This document shows positions 10,385-21,340 of a stretch of 64,000 nt of DNA, piece after piece. The notes beneath the pieces were generated by a model that was not told where the DNA came from, made no database searches, and worked only from the letters and a program-made list of their open reading frames with translations. The position numbers were made by a program, and so were the translations under genes. Positions within the stretch are counted from its first letter, which is position 1. Every line of letters begins with the position of its first letter. This stretch comes from Leptidea sinapis (Eukaryota; Arthropoda; Insecta; Lepidoptera; Pieridae): positions 8,687,501 to 8,751,500 of the forward strand of contig NC_066286.1 of the NCBI RefSeq assembly GCF_905404315.1. The letters run 5' to 3'.

Positions 10385-11245
10385 TATCAAATCAAATCAA
10401 ATCAAAACAATTTATTGAAAGTAGGTATATACAATACACTTTTCCACGTCATAAATACAATAGAATAATTTAATACATTACCGTAAAAATATAAATGTAA
10501 CAATAATATCAATATATATGTCAATAATAAAAATATAAAATATAAATGTCATCGATGGTATTGTACATATAATACCTGTTACCTATCATCGAATTATTTT
10601 GTTTTGTCACTAAATTACAATTAGTGTTCCAAATAATTTTGTCATTTAAATATTCTTCTATCTTATAATACGCATTTTGTGATAGTATGCGCTTAATAAT
10701 GAACTTAAACTTATTTTCACTAAGACTTATAATATTTTCAGGTAATTTATTATAAAATTTAATACATAGGCCCATAAAAGAATTATTAACTTTAGCTAAT
10801 CTATACTTTGGACATGCTAGTTTTGTTTCTCGTATTAAAATATTTTTTATTACAATTTCTATCAAATTTTTTAATATTTCTTCGAGCATACATAATATTT
10901 TCATATATATATTGTCCAGGCACCGTCACAATATTTATTTTTTTGAAAAGTTCTCTCAATGAATCACGGCTACGTAGATTATAAATACTTCTAATTGCCC
11001 TTTTTTGTAGTATAAATATAGACTGTAGATCAGCTGCTTGACCCCACAGCAGTATGCCATATAACATAATGCTGTGGAAGTAACTAAAATAAACAATACG
11101 AGCTGTAGTTACATCAGCAAGCTATCTTACTTTTCTTACAGCGTAAGCAGCTGAACTAAGTCTTTTCCCCAAACGTGAAATTTGAGGACTCCATTGCAAT
11201 CTGGCATCCAATCTAATGCCCAGGAAAATTGATATCATAATATTA
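10385..11245 (-). pseudogene. Jockey/CR1-like LINE ORF2 C-terminus with 3' UTR (decayed)
   Basis: Read from 11240 leftward: LGIRLDARLQWSPQISRLGK, AYAVRKVR, stop, LADVTTARIVYFSYFHSIML, then YGILLWGQAADLQSIFILQK and RAIRSIYNL. After a frameshift near 10800-10900 it continues RLAKVNNSFMGLCIKFYNKL and YYKIEEYLNDKI. This is the region after the reverse-transcriptase core in LINE ORF2. The 3' UTR ends in repeated TCAAA units (sense TTTGA), identifying the coding partner of the family A tails. The catalytic core is missing and the frame is broken. Confidence 0.8.
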
Positions 11246-12594
11246 TGTTAATATTGTTGTTTTTTGTACTGCATGCATTATTACTACGAGAAAAAAAATG
11301 TATCATATTTTAAATATCGCAAGGACTATGATAGGTAAGTAAATATTTGATATTATTTATATTTGTATGATCGTTTTGGTAATGGGAAGAGTCACGGTAT
11401 ATTTTCACCTTTTTATTATTATTGCAAGGTTTTACTTAACACATGTTTGTGGGGGTGTATGTGTAACTATGTAAGTATTTGTTTAAGTTAAAATTTTACA
11501 AGAAACGTTTATATCACTTCCTGATATCTGATTAAGCTAAAATTTTGTATACGTGTAAATGTATTATCACCGATTTGACATCCGGCTTTAGACTTGGCTT
11601 ATAGGTGCTATTCTATAATTGATTTTAATAGTAACTGAAGTAATGTAATAGAGTCAAATATAGAGGTTATACAGTATGGTCTGCATACTTATGAAATAAA
11701 TAAAAATATAAGTAATACTAGTCTACAGAACTATCGCAAAATTAATTATATAATTAAAAGCTTAAAATTGAAAAAGTGAAATTTTCAAACTAAATAAATA
11801 TTAAAATAAATGTAGTAAAATTTAACAGTCTATATAGACAACTTACCTTGACCCCGGAACGATGTGCGAAGGCGGCAAGTTGTCGGCTTTACCATTGATT
11901 CGTTTGATAATTTGCGACGTAATTTAAATTCACTATGTTCATTTATACGAACACTTTTTTATTTCGGGATACCTATCTGAAATGAACTTTAAATTGAATA
12001 TAATAAATATGTATATATAATATAATAATAATGGAAACGTAAATTTTCAAATTTTCTAAATGTCCACCACTTTCTTGATGAATACACAAGTAACATCACC
12101 GTACAATGTTGTCCCGAAAAATAAAGGTCAAATTCACAGTAATAATAAAAATAATAACAACTTAATAAGTGTCTATTTCACTAATTGCATTTATTAATTT
12201 TACTAGCTAAAAGTTAAATTATCAAATACAATTACTTTTTACTTACTACGCTAGTTAGCTAGAACTTCAATTAAAAAGTACAATTAGTTTTTCATAGTCA
12301 ATCGTGTGAGGCAATCGCGCAAAAAGTATGAAATCACTGCGAAATACAAATTAGCCTTTTTGCCCAGAAGACTCGCGATAAACTAAAGTGGTGCTCAGTG
12401 CTCACTTAAAATAACGAAAAAATAATTCCTTAAAAGGGAATTCCTCACAATTATCTTTATCGATACTTTTTTATACTTACTTAGCAACCATCACCAAATA
12501 CCTAAACATGGCTACTTTTTTGTGTTTTCGAATGTCTTAATAATTTTAACAAATTATTTATTAGATAAACTTTTTTTATTAGTTTTCAAAGAAC
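11246..12594. other. AT-rich non-coding DNA
   Basis: No gene, RNA or recognised element. Around 11840-11920 the composition is more balanced, but no frame or repeat could be assigned. Confidence 0.4.
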
Positions 12595-12720
12595 TTTCTC
12601 CCACGTACAACCTAGCAGGCTGTGGAATGGACGTCCTTGTGCGGTGTATCGTGGATAAATGTCAAAAAAAGTATGTACAAATTTCTAAAGGTCTAGCAAT
12701 GTTCATTTCTCCATAAAAAA
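12595..12720 (+). repeat. LINE ORF2 C-terminal remnant
   Basis: AGGCTGTGGAATGG and CCTTGTGCGGTGT encode LWNGRPCAVYRG, the conserved C-terminal block (LWNELPCAVF-type) of the LINE family also seen at 28.2, 39.3 and 52.6 kb. A corrupted 3' UTR and CCATAAAAAA tail follow. The upstream part is replaced by AT-rich DNA. Confidence 0.6.
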
Positions 12721-13040
12721 TCCTGAGTATCAAACGGGCAAGTTGGTAAGATTTTTAACAATTAGATTGCTTTGTATTACGTAAGATGTAAGGCATGCCT
12801 ACCCTACAATTACGATACTTTCCTACACATACACCAACAAGATAAACTAGCCTACAAACTATAACAATTATTAATAGATTAATGAATGGGTAAATTTTGT
12901 AAAAAATAAATTATTTTCGTAAGTTCAACTTACAAAACCACTGTTTTCTGAGTGATTTCTTGAGCAGGAAATAGGTAAGTTGGTACGATTTTTTATAGGT
13001 TGCTTTCGAATTATGTAACATGTCTAACAAGTAATAAATC
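12705..13040 (+). repeat. Imperfect tandem direct repeat, period about 240 bp
   Basis: The module GCAAGTTGGTAAGATTTTT...GGTTGCTTTG...ATTACGTAAGATGT near 12737-12790 recurs as GTAAGTTGGTACGATTTTTT...TTGCTTTCGAATTATGTAAC near 12975-13022. The preceding blocks (CTGAGTATC / CTGAGTGATT) are also similar. Origin unknown. Confidence 0.4.
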
Positions 13041-13261
13041 GTTCTTGTTAAGTTCTTCCCTATTCACAATAATTATCTCTCAACTCCTTTATAATTTATA
13101 AAAACAAAATCACGAAGCTGTTTAGTTTTAAATACCTAGGGTGTAGTGTATTTTTACAACAATCATTACAGAACAATTTTAAAATAAACTTAAATAACTT
13201 ATTGTCTATCGATTACAACTCCCTTTAAAGAAAGCTAATTATTGATAGAAGATATCTTTAC

Positions 13262-13400
13262 ACTACCCCGCCCGTACGAATTTCGAGCTTGCTTTGAATC
13301 GCGCCGCCCGCGACCGTCAAAGAGACACCGCCGGCACGTGTACGCTGCCAAAGAAAACCGCCACTGGCGGCAAGGCCGTCTTATGACACTATTGAAATAT
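13262..13400. other. GC-rich island without recognised gene
   Basis: A patch much richer in G and C than its surroundings (CGCGCCGCCCGCGACCGTC, CACGTGTACGCTGCC, CGCCACTGGCGG). It could be a promoter or 5' UTR or a transposon fragment. No reading frame of useful length or splice site was found. Confidence 0.3.
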
Positions 13401-13779
13401 TCAAGTTCATTGAACCCTTGACCCAGTTAATTAATACTACACAGTACGCATAAATTTGTGCAAAATGAAAACTCTACTTTTTGACAAAACCAATGCACGG
13501 ATTTCGTTAAATTTTGGTATATTGTCAGCAAATATGCTAACAAGTATGTATTTACATTTGTTTCATAGAAGTTAGTTCCATACTGTATAAAAATATTGAA
13601 TAATAATTTATCAAATAAAATAACGTAACGGTTATTTCTGCATATTTATTTATGTAATTATTGAACTTCTACAAATTTCATAATTAACGAAATTTTGTAT
13701 GTATGAATTTTATTTTAAGCATAACATATATTCCATATTTATGATTACATCTAATTTTATTAGAACTATCGTTACGGGG

Positions 13780-13935
13780 AAGCGTACCAAGAATACGGGC
13801 AGCATTTCCGCGTTGGATAGATAGGCTGATACATTGACCGAAATAGCTGCCAGCGCTTGAGTTTCCATTGTTGAGGCGCGAAGATAGTAACTTTGTACAT
13901 TCTCCGCGCCTCTGAGCCCCACGGGCCACGTGTTT
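13780..13935 (-). other. Coding-like island, unassigned
   Basis: On the reverse strand two overlapping frames are open across this moderately GC-rich patch. One reads RASTMETQALAAISVNVSAY and the other GSYFGQCISLSIQRGNAARI. The second resembles short tails often predicted in lepidopteran repeats, so a mobile-element source seems more likely than a host exon. No start codon, splice sites or known domain supports a gene. Confidence 0.3.
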
Positions 13936-14544
13936 CGATACCAAACGGCACAAAGATGTCAAACTCACTGAGACCGACATATTTGCGACGCTTACTGTCT
14001 TCAGCAGTAGAAGCAGATTATTTATCGATTTATAATTGGACATCCAGTTATTTTTACAACATAACGTAAGCTTTAATATATATCTATAGCTTACAATAAA
14101 AACACAACATTTTAAGAATCTCACAGCATGTGCTGTCAAGAGTAACATCCATATTAGATAAAAAGAATTAAATATATGTCTAAGTGCAATAAAATTAATT
14201 TAGGGAAAAGGCATTCAACAATTCTCTCTAAACAAATTCAAAACAGCTCTTTTGAATTCCGGCAATTTGTCAACAAATACATCCACCGTACCAAATTGAT
14301 TTGAAATGTGATTTGTACACACGGGATATGGTGCATAATTATTTTTGGTTGGTTTTAATAGACGGCTGATGGAATATAAAAGAGTGTGTGTACTTATGTT
14401 CGCACTCAAGAACCTATTCTTCTTTGACGTAATAAAACAAAAATCCTTAATCAATTTTATTCCTCATGCTATTTTTTGAACATTGCTATTTTTATTATAT
14501 TATTTGTTTCTAGAGACTCATGTCTTGACATTTTTTTTATGACA

Positions 14545-14777
14545 GTAAAGGACGAGACGAGCAGGACGTTCAACTGATGGTAATTGATACGCCTTACCCA
14601 TTACAATTCAGTGCAAAATTCTGTGCGGCAATCATTTGCCCAGTAATTACACTGCCTACGGCGCCTTTCAGACCGAAACATAGTAATGCTTACACATTAC
14701 TGCTTCACGGCAGAAAAAGGCGCCATTGTGGTACACATAATCTAGCCAGCATCCTACGCACAGGAGTCTTCCACTAG
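14545..14777 (-). repeat. SINE-like repeat, copy 5
   Basis: Reverse-strand copy from the tail side (GACGAGACGAGCAGGACGTT) to the 5' side. The middle imperfect inverted repeat (GTGCCGCTC/GAGCGGCAC) has been deleted. Everything from the CAGTGCAAAATTCTG block onward is family sequence. Confidence 0.8.
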
Positions 14778-14978
14778 TTTTATAGCCATCTCTTCTGATG
14801 GTGATGTATATACCCATACTTAATGTAAGTCTTATTTGACTGTATCTACAACCGAAAGAGAGTTGGCTCTCGCTATAACAAACAACAATTAAATCAATTT
14901 ATCATTCTTTCACGATCGATGATATAGGACGAGAATATGGGCTGCATTGATCACATACCATCCTCCATCAACCTCCAT

Positions 14979-15082
14979 CAATTACCATCAGCTGAACGTC
15001 CTCCTCGTCTCGTCGCATATTTTCATTTCATAAAGAAACAGGTGACACCAATGCTCGTTTGACCTCCTCTTCCATAAAAACT
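14979..15082 (+). repeat. SINE-like tail fragment followed by LINE 3'-tail fragment
   Basis: CAATTACCATCAGCTGAACG...CATTTCATAAAG is the last 57 bp of the SINE-like family. It is followed at once by GGTGACACCAATGCTCGTTT...TTCCATAAAAACT, the last 45 bp of the LINE 3' UTR. The two related tails lie side by side, which makes their resemblance easy to see. Confidence 0.7.
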
Positions 15083-15099
15083 CAATCCGCCATCACACA

Positions 15100-15505
15100 A
15101 TTATAATACGCATCATCATCATCATCAGCCGGAAAACGTCCACTGCTGGACAAAGGCCTCCCCCAAAAATTTCCACGACGATCGGTCCTGCGCTGCCCTC
15201 ATCCAACGTACTCCGGCGATCTTGACCAGATCGTCGGTCCATCTTGTGGGGGCCTGCCAACACTCCGTCTTCCGGTACGTGGTCGCCATTCGAGGACTTT
15301 ACTGCCTCAACGGCCACCTGTCCGTCGAACTATGTGCCCTGCCCAGTGCCACTCCAGTTTCGCAATCGCTTAGACTATGTCGGCTACTTTGGTTCTCCTA
15401 CGGATCTCCTCATTTCTGATTCGATCTTGCAGCAGAAACTCCGAGCATAGCCCTCTCCATTGCCCTCTGAGCGACCATGAGCTTTCTCATAAGGCCCATA
15501 GTTAG
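15100..15505 (-). pseudogene. RTE-like retrotransposon 3' end
   Basis: On the reverse strand this encodes the ORF2 C-terminus: remnants of LMVAQRAMERAMLGVSAARS, RNEEIRRRTKVADIV, KLEWHWAGHIVRRTGGR, then RPRTGRRSVGR and WTDDLVKIAGVRWMRAAQ. It then ends in the 3' repeat (sense GATGATGATGATGATG). Some indels break the frame. RTE elements typically end in short simple repeats, as here. Confidence 0.8.
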
Positions 15506-15779
15506 CGACTATAATACGCATAGTCATTCAGAATTCAGAGTATATATTAATTTAACACACTCGTTGTCCCATCACGGCCATATTATGATTAGCTGGTGTT
15601 AGATTGAAGAGTCAGTAATGAATATATTATTGCAATGTCAAAATCTACATATTAATTAAACTGACTAGAGTGATATGAAATTGATTTTATACTCACGAAA
15701 CAATGAGTAATTTATTAGTGTGTATGTGGCAGCGTTCATCAATTTTGCTTTCGTGAAACATTAATTTATCTCGGTTTTT

Positions 15780-15965
15780 AATTTTTAACCAACTTCAAAA
15801 AAGGAGGAGGTTCTCAGTTCATCGGTATGTTCTTTTTTTATGTTTGTTACCTCAAAACTTTCGACTGGGTGAACCGATGTTGATAATTCTTTTTTTATTT
15901 GAAAGCTGGTGCTTCCCGTGTGGTCCCATTGTAATGTTTCAAGTCGGTGTCAGCCAAGATAAGTC
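15780..15965 (+). repeat. Dispersed repeat beginning AACCAACTTCAAAAAAGGAG
   Basis: The text around AGGAGGAGGTTCTCAGTTCA, CGACTGGGTGAACCGATG and GAAAGCTGGTGCTTCCCGTG resembles a widely dispersed insect non-coding repeat as I remember it. Only one copy is in this window, so the family assignment rests on recall. Confidence 0.4.
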
Positions 15966-16205
15966 TGTTACTACATACATTTTGATTATTTTATAGCAAT
16001 AACAATGAGAGTACATATAGTATATTTTGTAAAAAAAAGGGCGCAAAAAAAAAGAGTTCTGGGAGAGTTTCTTGCGGCGCTTCTTCTCTCTCAGAGCGCT
16101 ATTTTGTTTCCGAAGCGCGCTATTTTGATGGTAGTAGTAGTAGTATTAGGAATGACATCTTAAAGAATTCTTAAGGAATCAATTTTAAGAAAATAAATAC
16201 CCTTA
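15960..16205 (+). repeat. LINE 3' end, family C
   Basis: Shares GGCGCAAAAAAAAAGAGTTC, GAGAGTTTCTTGCGGCGCTT and AAGGAATCAATTTTAAGAAA with 2455 (reverse), 9235 and 51090. A local GTAGTAGTAGTAGTATTAGG expansion is present. Confidence 0.75.
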
Positions 16206-16604
16206 AGGAGATAATTTTTGGGTTCACGAATTACTAAGAAATCTCACTAGCAAATTCTGTCATTAAATTTCTTGCATCGTTATTTAAATAAGGTACCCTG
16301 AAATTCAATATACAATGAATTTAAGACCAGTGGGAGTTCAGCACAAATTCAACCCTTCCTAGTTTAAGTGATAAGTGGTTTTTTGTGATTTATTATTCAA
16401 AATATTCGGACCCTATGTCAGGAAGGGTCTGTTTCAATCAATAATATATAAGGTCACCTATGGAAATAACATACGATACGTCTTATATTTATCACACAGG
16501 TGTATTCATTATTATTGAATGTGGAAATATCTGAATTCCTTGGGGATTCGTCTCCAATGAAATTTCCCGTAGGAATCATCGGCTTGAAACATATTTTACT
16601 CTAA

Positions 16605-16991
16605 GTCAAAGTATTTATCCCAGCGACGTATATCTACGTCTCTCGCTTTCACCACACCACCAAGGCCTCCGACATTGTTCAGTACTTGGTGGAGAAGACA
16701 AGGTTCCGGTTGGGGGTCGAAAAGTTGGTGACGCGTCACGCAGTAGACTTCAACTCTTTTGTTGTTCGCGTCCCGACAGAACATATATCAACCTTCCTGG
16801 ACGTGCAGCTGTGGCCGAAGGGGGTCGTGTTCCGCAAGTATCGCGGACGTCGCCGACCGCCGGAAGCTACCGAACCCGCGCCTCACATCGCCGCGAAAAT
16901 GTGACGTAGATTTAAGTTATATATCATATGTATGTTAGACTATAAGGTATTTATTTTATGGGCCATGTAGCCTGAAATAAAGGAATTATTA

Positions 16992-17028
<37 letters not shown>
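16605..17028 (+). pseudogene. Retrotransposon ORF1-like C-terminal fragment with (TTA)n tail
   Basis: A frame open for about 97 codons reads YIYVSRFHHTTKASDIVQYL, RFRLGVEKLVTRHAVDFNSF, VVRVPTEHISTFLDVQLWPK and GVVFRKYRGRRRPPEA, stopping at 16902-16904. It looks like the C-terminal nucleic-acid-binding part of a LINE ORF1 protein. A 70-bp 3' sequence with GCCTGAAATAAAGG leads to a run of TTA/ATT repeats (16984-17028), as expected for a retroposed copy. No start codon is present. The family assignment is inferred from general resemblance. Confidence 0.5.
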
Positions 17029-17030
<2 letters not shown>

Positions 17031-17438
17031 TTTATATGTTTTAAATGAATGTTTTTGGTGTTAAATTCGCTATGTTTTATTAGATCTAAGATAGGACGTC
17101 CTCAGCCGAAGAATTGGCTCCCACTGAAACTTCAACCAAATTGTAATTTTAAACGTTATTTGGTTATTTGAATTTCTAGGCGAACATAAGAGGAGTACAG
17201 ATAGTATTATGTCTTTGAAAGGCTTGAATAGTGATTATTGACGCGTTACGTCAGATTTTTGTGATGTCATGCATCTAACCCTACTCTGTGTTAAAACTTA
17301 GTCAGTATTATTACAGTACTGAAAAATAACAGCTGGATAATAACGATAAAATTCAGTATGCAACAGTTAATCTATATGTTACATGTCCTGTAAACTCTGT
17401 GAAAATGTTACGACGAATATTTGACGAGTATTGGATTT

Positions 17439-17700
17439 TTTTATGAAAATAAGGGACGAGACGAGCAGGACGTTGAGCTGATGGTAATTGATACGCCCTA
17501 TCCATTACAACGCAATACCGCTCAGGGTTATTGAAAAATCCAAAAATTCTGATCGCACTACGATTGCGCTTGTCACCTTGAGACATAAGATTTTAAGTCT
17601 CATTTGCCCAGTCATTTCACCTAGCTACGGCGCCCTTCAGACCGAAACACAGTAATCTTTACGGCTTCCTGTGCCCTTTGCACACTCAGCCTCCCACTGG
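17439..17700 (-). repeat. SINE-like repeat, copy 6
   Basis: Starts at TTATGAAAATAAGGGACGAG (tail side) and ends with CTCCCACTGG (5' side). About 70 bp near the 5' end, including the CTGCCGTGAAGCAG block, are deleted. The 77-codon reverse frame here is repeat sequence. Confidence 0.85.
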
Positions 17701-17764
17701 CAGGTACTTGCGGCATAAATGAAACATGACGTTGAAGTTGTTAACAGAAACATGTTTTTAATGA

Positions 17765-17910
17765 AATGAAACTTCTTTAGAATCGTTGTGTTTTGAAACT
17801 CGATGAAACGAAAAAGCGAGACGATAGAGACACAAGCAGGTAAAATCTATAGGATTCAGCCGGCGAGAGAATGAGATACGAAGAATTATACAGTGTTTTG
17901 GTACCATTCG
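17765..17910 (+). repeat. Dispersed repeat (partner at 34055-34210)
   Basis: Shared with 34.1 kb in the same orientation: CTTTAG...CGTTGTG, ACTCGATGAAACGAAAAAGC, GAGACACA, GAGAATGAGATACGAAGAAT, ATACAGTGTT. Family unknown and no coding potential. Confidence 0.5.
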
Positions 17911-18163
17911 ATCAAAGTTGAAGAAGAGATTGTCTTATGTATGAAACGAGTAAGTATAACTTAATATATTCTGACGTCATGCACGACGTATTACTATATA
18001 GACACCAGGAGAACATAAGTATCGTAGCGGTGATAGTAATGTATTTCATAGCGTTTGAAATCATGTGTCATCCTAGCACTACCGGGACTTCATATGCAGT
18101 TTAGAGGTTTTTTTGTTACTGCTTACTACACTATTTGACATTATTCTAGATCGTTATCGGTAT

Positions 18164-18260
18164 ATAAAGTGGCGCGCATTATTCATTGAGTCATTCAGTG
18201 ACTGACATAAAATGGCGCGCATTATATATTCAGTCATTCAGTACCTGTGCAATAAAGTAG
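18164..18260 (+). promoter_or_regulatory. LTR-like promoter patch with TATA, duplicated 42-bp unit and AATAAA
   Basis: GTATATAAAGTGGCGCGCATT is followed by a second, slightly diverged unit TAAAATGGCGCGCATTATAT; both carry a TCATTCAGT motif. AATAAA follows at 18251-18256. TATA box, tandem repeat, initiator-like TCAGT and close poly(A) signal are the order expected in a retroelement LTR. I could not define matching TG...CA ends or a target duplication. Confidence 0.35.
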
Positions 18261-18444
18261 AATCTCTCTAAAAAGCGACTCTATTAGTAGCCGTTTCATT
18301 AGTACATAGTAAGGAGTATATATCTAACTGCAGCGACGTATAAAAAATATTTAAAGAATTATACTGGTATTTCTCGAACTCGTAGTCGACACGTAACAAT
18401 AAAATAGATTTTCTCTGGACAACGATTTGTACAAATCTGCATAT

Positions 18445-18580
18445 CGATATCTTTTAACGTTTCTACAGAGTGCTTTACAAAGGCTGTACAAGCATTGAAT
18501 ATTGAAATGAAAATGGATTCAAAGATCATTGCATATGCAATTATGCTAATTTGAAGATCACACCATTTTTATACTTACAT
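18445..18580 (+). repeat. Diverged dispersed repeat (partner at 7085-7215)
   Basis: Shares CATATCGATATC-like sequence, TGTACAAGCATTGAATATT, TTCAAAGATCATTGC and ATTATGCTAATTTGAAGATC with 7.1 kb. Confidence 0.5.
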
Positions 18581-18693
18581 TCATTGTTACAGCTTTCATT
18601 ATCTTAATATTGGCTTTGTGTTTATGTTAATATGATATTTTTAAATGTGTACGTCGTTGTAAACCTTTTGTTTACGATAAGGATTATTAATTT

Positions 18694-19662
18694 AAGTAAA
18701 ATTGTTTAAGGGATAAAAACGCGTGTTATTGTAACTGTATTTTACATAAGTTTTTTATATATATTTTTTATCCTAGGATCCAAAAATCTCCAAATTAAAA
18801 CCCAAAACGAGACATGCCAAAAAAGATGAGGACACTGTAAGTAAGTTTTGCCAAAAACCATCTGTCTACAGCAAATACCATCTGCGAGGCAATAAATGGT
18901 GCAACCGCAGTCCCCCTGAAATCGTGCTGTGTAAAGGTCACGAAACGATGGGTTAAATAAAACGAAGTGACTATTTGTACGGGTACTGGACGAATAAATT
19001 ATATTATGAATAAATATAATTTATTCGCACATTTATTCATTTTTTTTTAATTAAAACGTAAAACTTTTTCAACATTTTTGTGTTTTTTTATTTACTTATT
19101 TCATGACCTAGCTCAGTTGGAAAGTGTTTTTTTTTTTAATTTTATGATTCCTTTTTTATGTATTAAAAAACTTATCATAACACATTTGTCTGACTTTTTA
19201 ATTACCTTTTCAAATGTATGATCTGTGTTTTATTTACGTGTTTACCCGTTTAGAGGTTAAATTTTTTTTCGTTATTTTCTTGAAAATTGTTTATTGTAAA
19301 AAGATTAGTAGCACTATAAACATGGACCGAATCTCTATCACTATGATTTATAAAAATTGGTTAGGTTAAGTTATGTTAGAACAGTTAAAACAATTTACGA
19401 GCCGAGCGTGCCGCGGCAGCGGCCGGCGAGTGCCAGAACCAAATTGTGGGCGTTTCCCCCCATTAACAAATTAGGGAGGGGGGAGGGTAGACTTTTATTT
19501 TGGTTTTCTGTACGAATAATAATAAATTATTTGTCCAGTACCCGTATCAATAGACTCAGCCTAAATAAAATAATAAAAATGTAAATTTTATGAAAAATCA
19601 TAATACAAAAGTATAGTTACAATTACACGTGTTTTAATCCTTTGCAAATAGTTTTATTTAAA
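18694..19662. mobile_element. Foldback element with long nested inverted repeats
   Basis: Outer inverted arms: AAGGGATAAAAACGCGTGTT...TTGTAACTGTA at 18708-18740 against ACAATTACACGTGTTTTAAT at about 19620-19640. Inner arms: GGTACTGGACGAATAAATT at 18982 against AATTATTTGTCCAGTACC at 19525. A further perfect hairpin lies at 18991-19027 (15-bp stem CGAATAAATTATATT, 7-nt loop). The short relative at 33293-33480 has the same outer arms. The centre includes a GC-rich patch (GAGCCGAGCGTGCCGCGGC) and two TTAGG units, but no transposase. Confidence 0.6.
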
Positions 19663-19949
19663 TGTGTAACACACGCGTTAATCAAAAGAAAATACTACGG
19701 ATAATTAATTTTTGCTTCGATTGCAATACAACCTTGTACCTACATTTAGGAGCGAGGAACATTCTTGTCATCACCAGGAACTTCAATTACATGCACATTT
19801 AACACATTAATTGTTTAACCTGATCTCATTTTACATGTCCTACAGGAGTTGAAAGGCCGATATTATAGTTTTAAACTGACTAATTTGGATCACAAAACTG
19901 TCGCATAACTTATGGAAACGACTGTGAACAAATTTAATTTGTACCAAAA

Positions 19950-20060
19950 TTTATGGACGATGTAGGACTCGATACCGCGTCTCTCGGCTTCCGCCCGAGC
20001 GCTCTTTCCAACTGAGCCAATTCTCCGAGTGACGCATCGATCGCAAATCTTAATCATCGT
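19950..20060 (-). repeat. tRNA-derived SINE (type 1), reverse strand
   Basis: On the reverse strand: GGAGAATTGGCTCAGTTGGA (A-box region), GAGCGCTCGGGCGGAAGCCG, GCGGTATCGAGTCCTACATC (B-box region), then the tail AAATTTTGGTACAAATTAAA. Same family as 9895. A shorter decayed piece of the same type lies at 20385-20450. Confidence 0.6.
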
Positions 20061-20384
20061 ATTTGTATAATTGATCCCAGTAGTAAGGTATAGGTGGTTG
20101 TAGATGGAGCCACAACTTGAGAGTTAACCACAAATGAACACTGCAGTATTAAACGAGATTCAAATCAAATATACGAGGCAGCAAGAGGGACATCTTATTT
20201 GTATGTAAATATGGGTGTAGTTGGTTCTACAATGCACAATATACAAGTGCTTAGAACATGGCAAATAAATAATCGGGTTCTGTAACAATATTATGACTTT
20301 GTAAGTTTGTAAACAATTTGTTATTGTAAAAAGGTATACCTCACTTCTGGGATTAAATAAATTAAGTTTGTAACATGCGGAACT

Positions 20385-20450
20385 AGATCCTGTGCCCCTC
20401 AGATTCCATCCGAGTGTTCTTCCACTGAGCCAACCCTTCGAGTGACGTAT
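20385..20450 (-). repeat. tRNA-like SINE fragment
   Basis: The reverse strand shows CTCGAAGGGTTGGCTCAGTG and GAAGAACACTCGGATGGAAT, resembling the 5' half of the type 1 head. The B-box region is corrupted. Confidence 0.45.
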
Positions 20451-20639
20451 GGTTCGTCAATATTGGTATGTCGTGTTCAACTCACAGGTTATTAATTTTT
20501 GGCATAAATTTATCATCCACATCGTTCATAAATTTTGGTTACAAATTAATTCATTTCATCCCAGAAGCGAGGAATATTACTTTAAAGATGATAATTGGTT
20601 TCCAACTGAAGATCAAATGTTGTGTATTGGATAAATGAG

Positions 20640-21065
20640 CACATAACACTCGACGAACTCTTAGTTCAGATAACGAATGACCTTGTTTCATTCAAAATGA
20701 TTCTTAAATTAGGAAAGAGATGGTTCAATTGCTTTCAATTAAGCTTACATTTTAAATGTCTCACAATATGATCGATGCTGCTACGGTAGCTTCAGAGAAC
20801 GTTATTTCGTAAGTAAACAGTTTTATATCGTCAAATTGTGTGCGGAGCTTAAAAGTGCCGTTACGTCAGGGAGCTTTAAACTTCGTTTTCGGTATTTTGT
20901 TGAAAATAATATATGTATAGCAATTTAGCATAAGACTTTTATTGATTGCAAATAGCGTTTATCAAATTTATATTAATGGCTGAAATTATTTTATGGAACA
21001 GTATAATGAAAAACTTTGTACCAAAAGTACTAAGGTCTGAAAAGTACTAACATCGTAAAAAGGTC
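20640..21065. other. AT-rich non-coding DNA
   Basis: Nothing recognised on either strand. Confidence 0.4.
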
Positions 21066-21069
21066 CCAC

Positions 21070-21340
21070 TGAACTAAAACGTTCATCTATAGTCAGACGC
21101 CGTATCCTCAGATACTACGGACATATCACGCGACGTGGAGAGCATGCCATAGAGAGACTTTTTCTTCAGGGAAGGGTCAACGGCAGTAGGTCAAGAGCGC
21201 TGGACAGCCCAGATCAAAGCCCTAACCAATACTCCCATCAACACATGTGCCAGAGAAGCAACAGAAAGGGATAAATGGCGTAGAATCGTTCGTCGTTCGA
21301 CGTGACCACGACTGCTATGTCAAGAGTAATCCGACGAAGA
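21070..21340 (+). pseudogene. RTE-type retrotransposon ORF2 C-terminus, second lineage
   Basis: Translates (with one frameshift near 21190) to RRRILRYYGHITRRGEHAIE, RLFLQGRVNGSRSRA, WTAQIKALTNTPINTCAREA and TERDKWRRIVRRST before a stop, followed by GACGAAGAAGAAGAAC. The pattern of GHITRRG...W...I...A...RDKWR and a simple-repeat 3' end matches RTE-like ORF2 C-termini. The sequence differs from the RTE copies at 15.1, 35.3, 36.7 and 43.4 kb, so a second lineage is represented. Confidence 0.7.

Noticed and set aside
19362..19385. Telomere repeat (TTAGG)n
   Set aside because: Only two imperfect units inside the foldback element; too short to mean a telomere or a telomere-targeted element.
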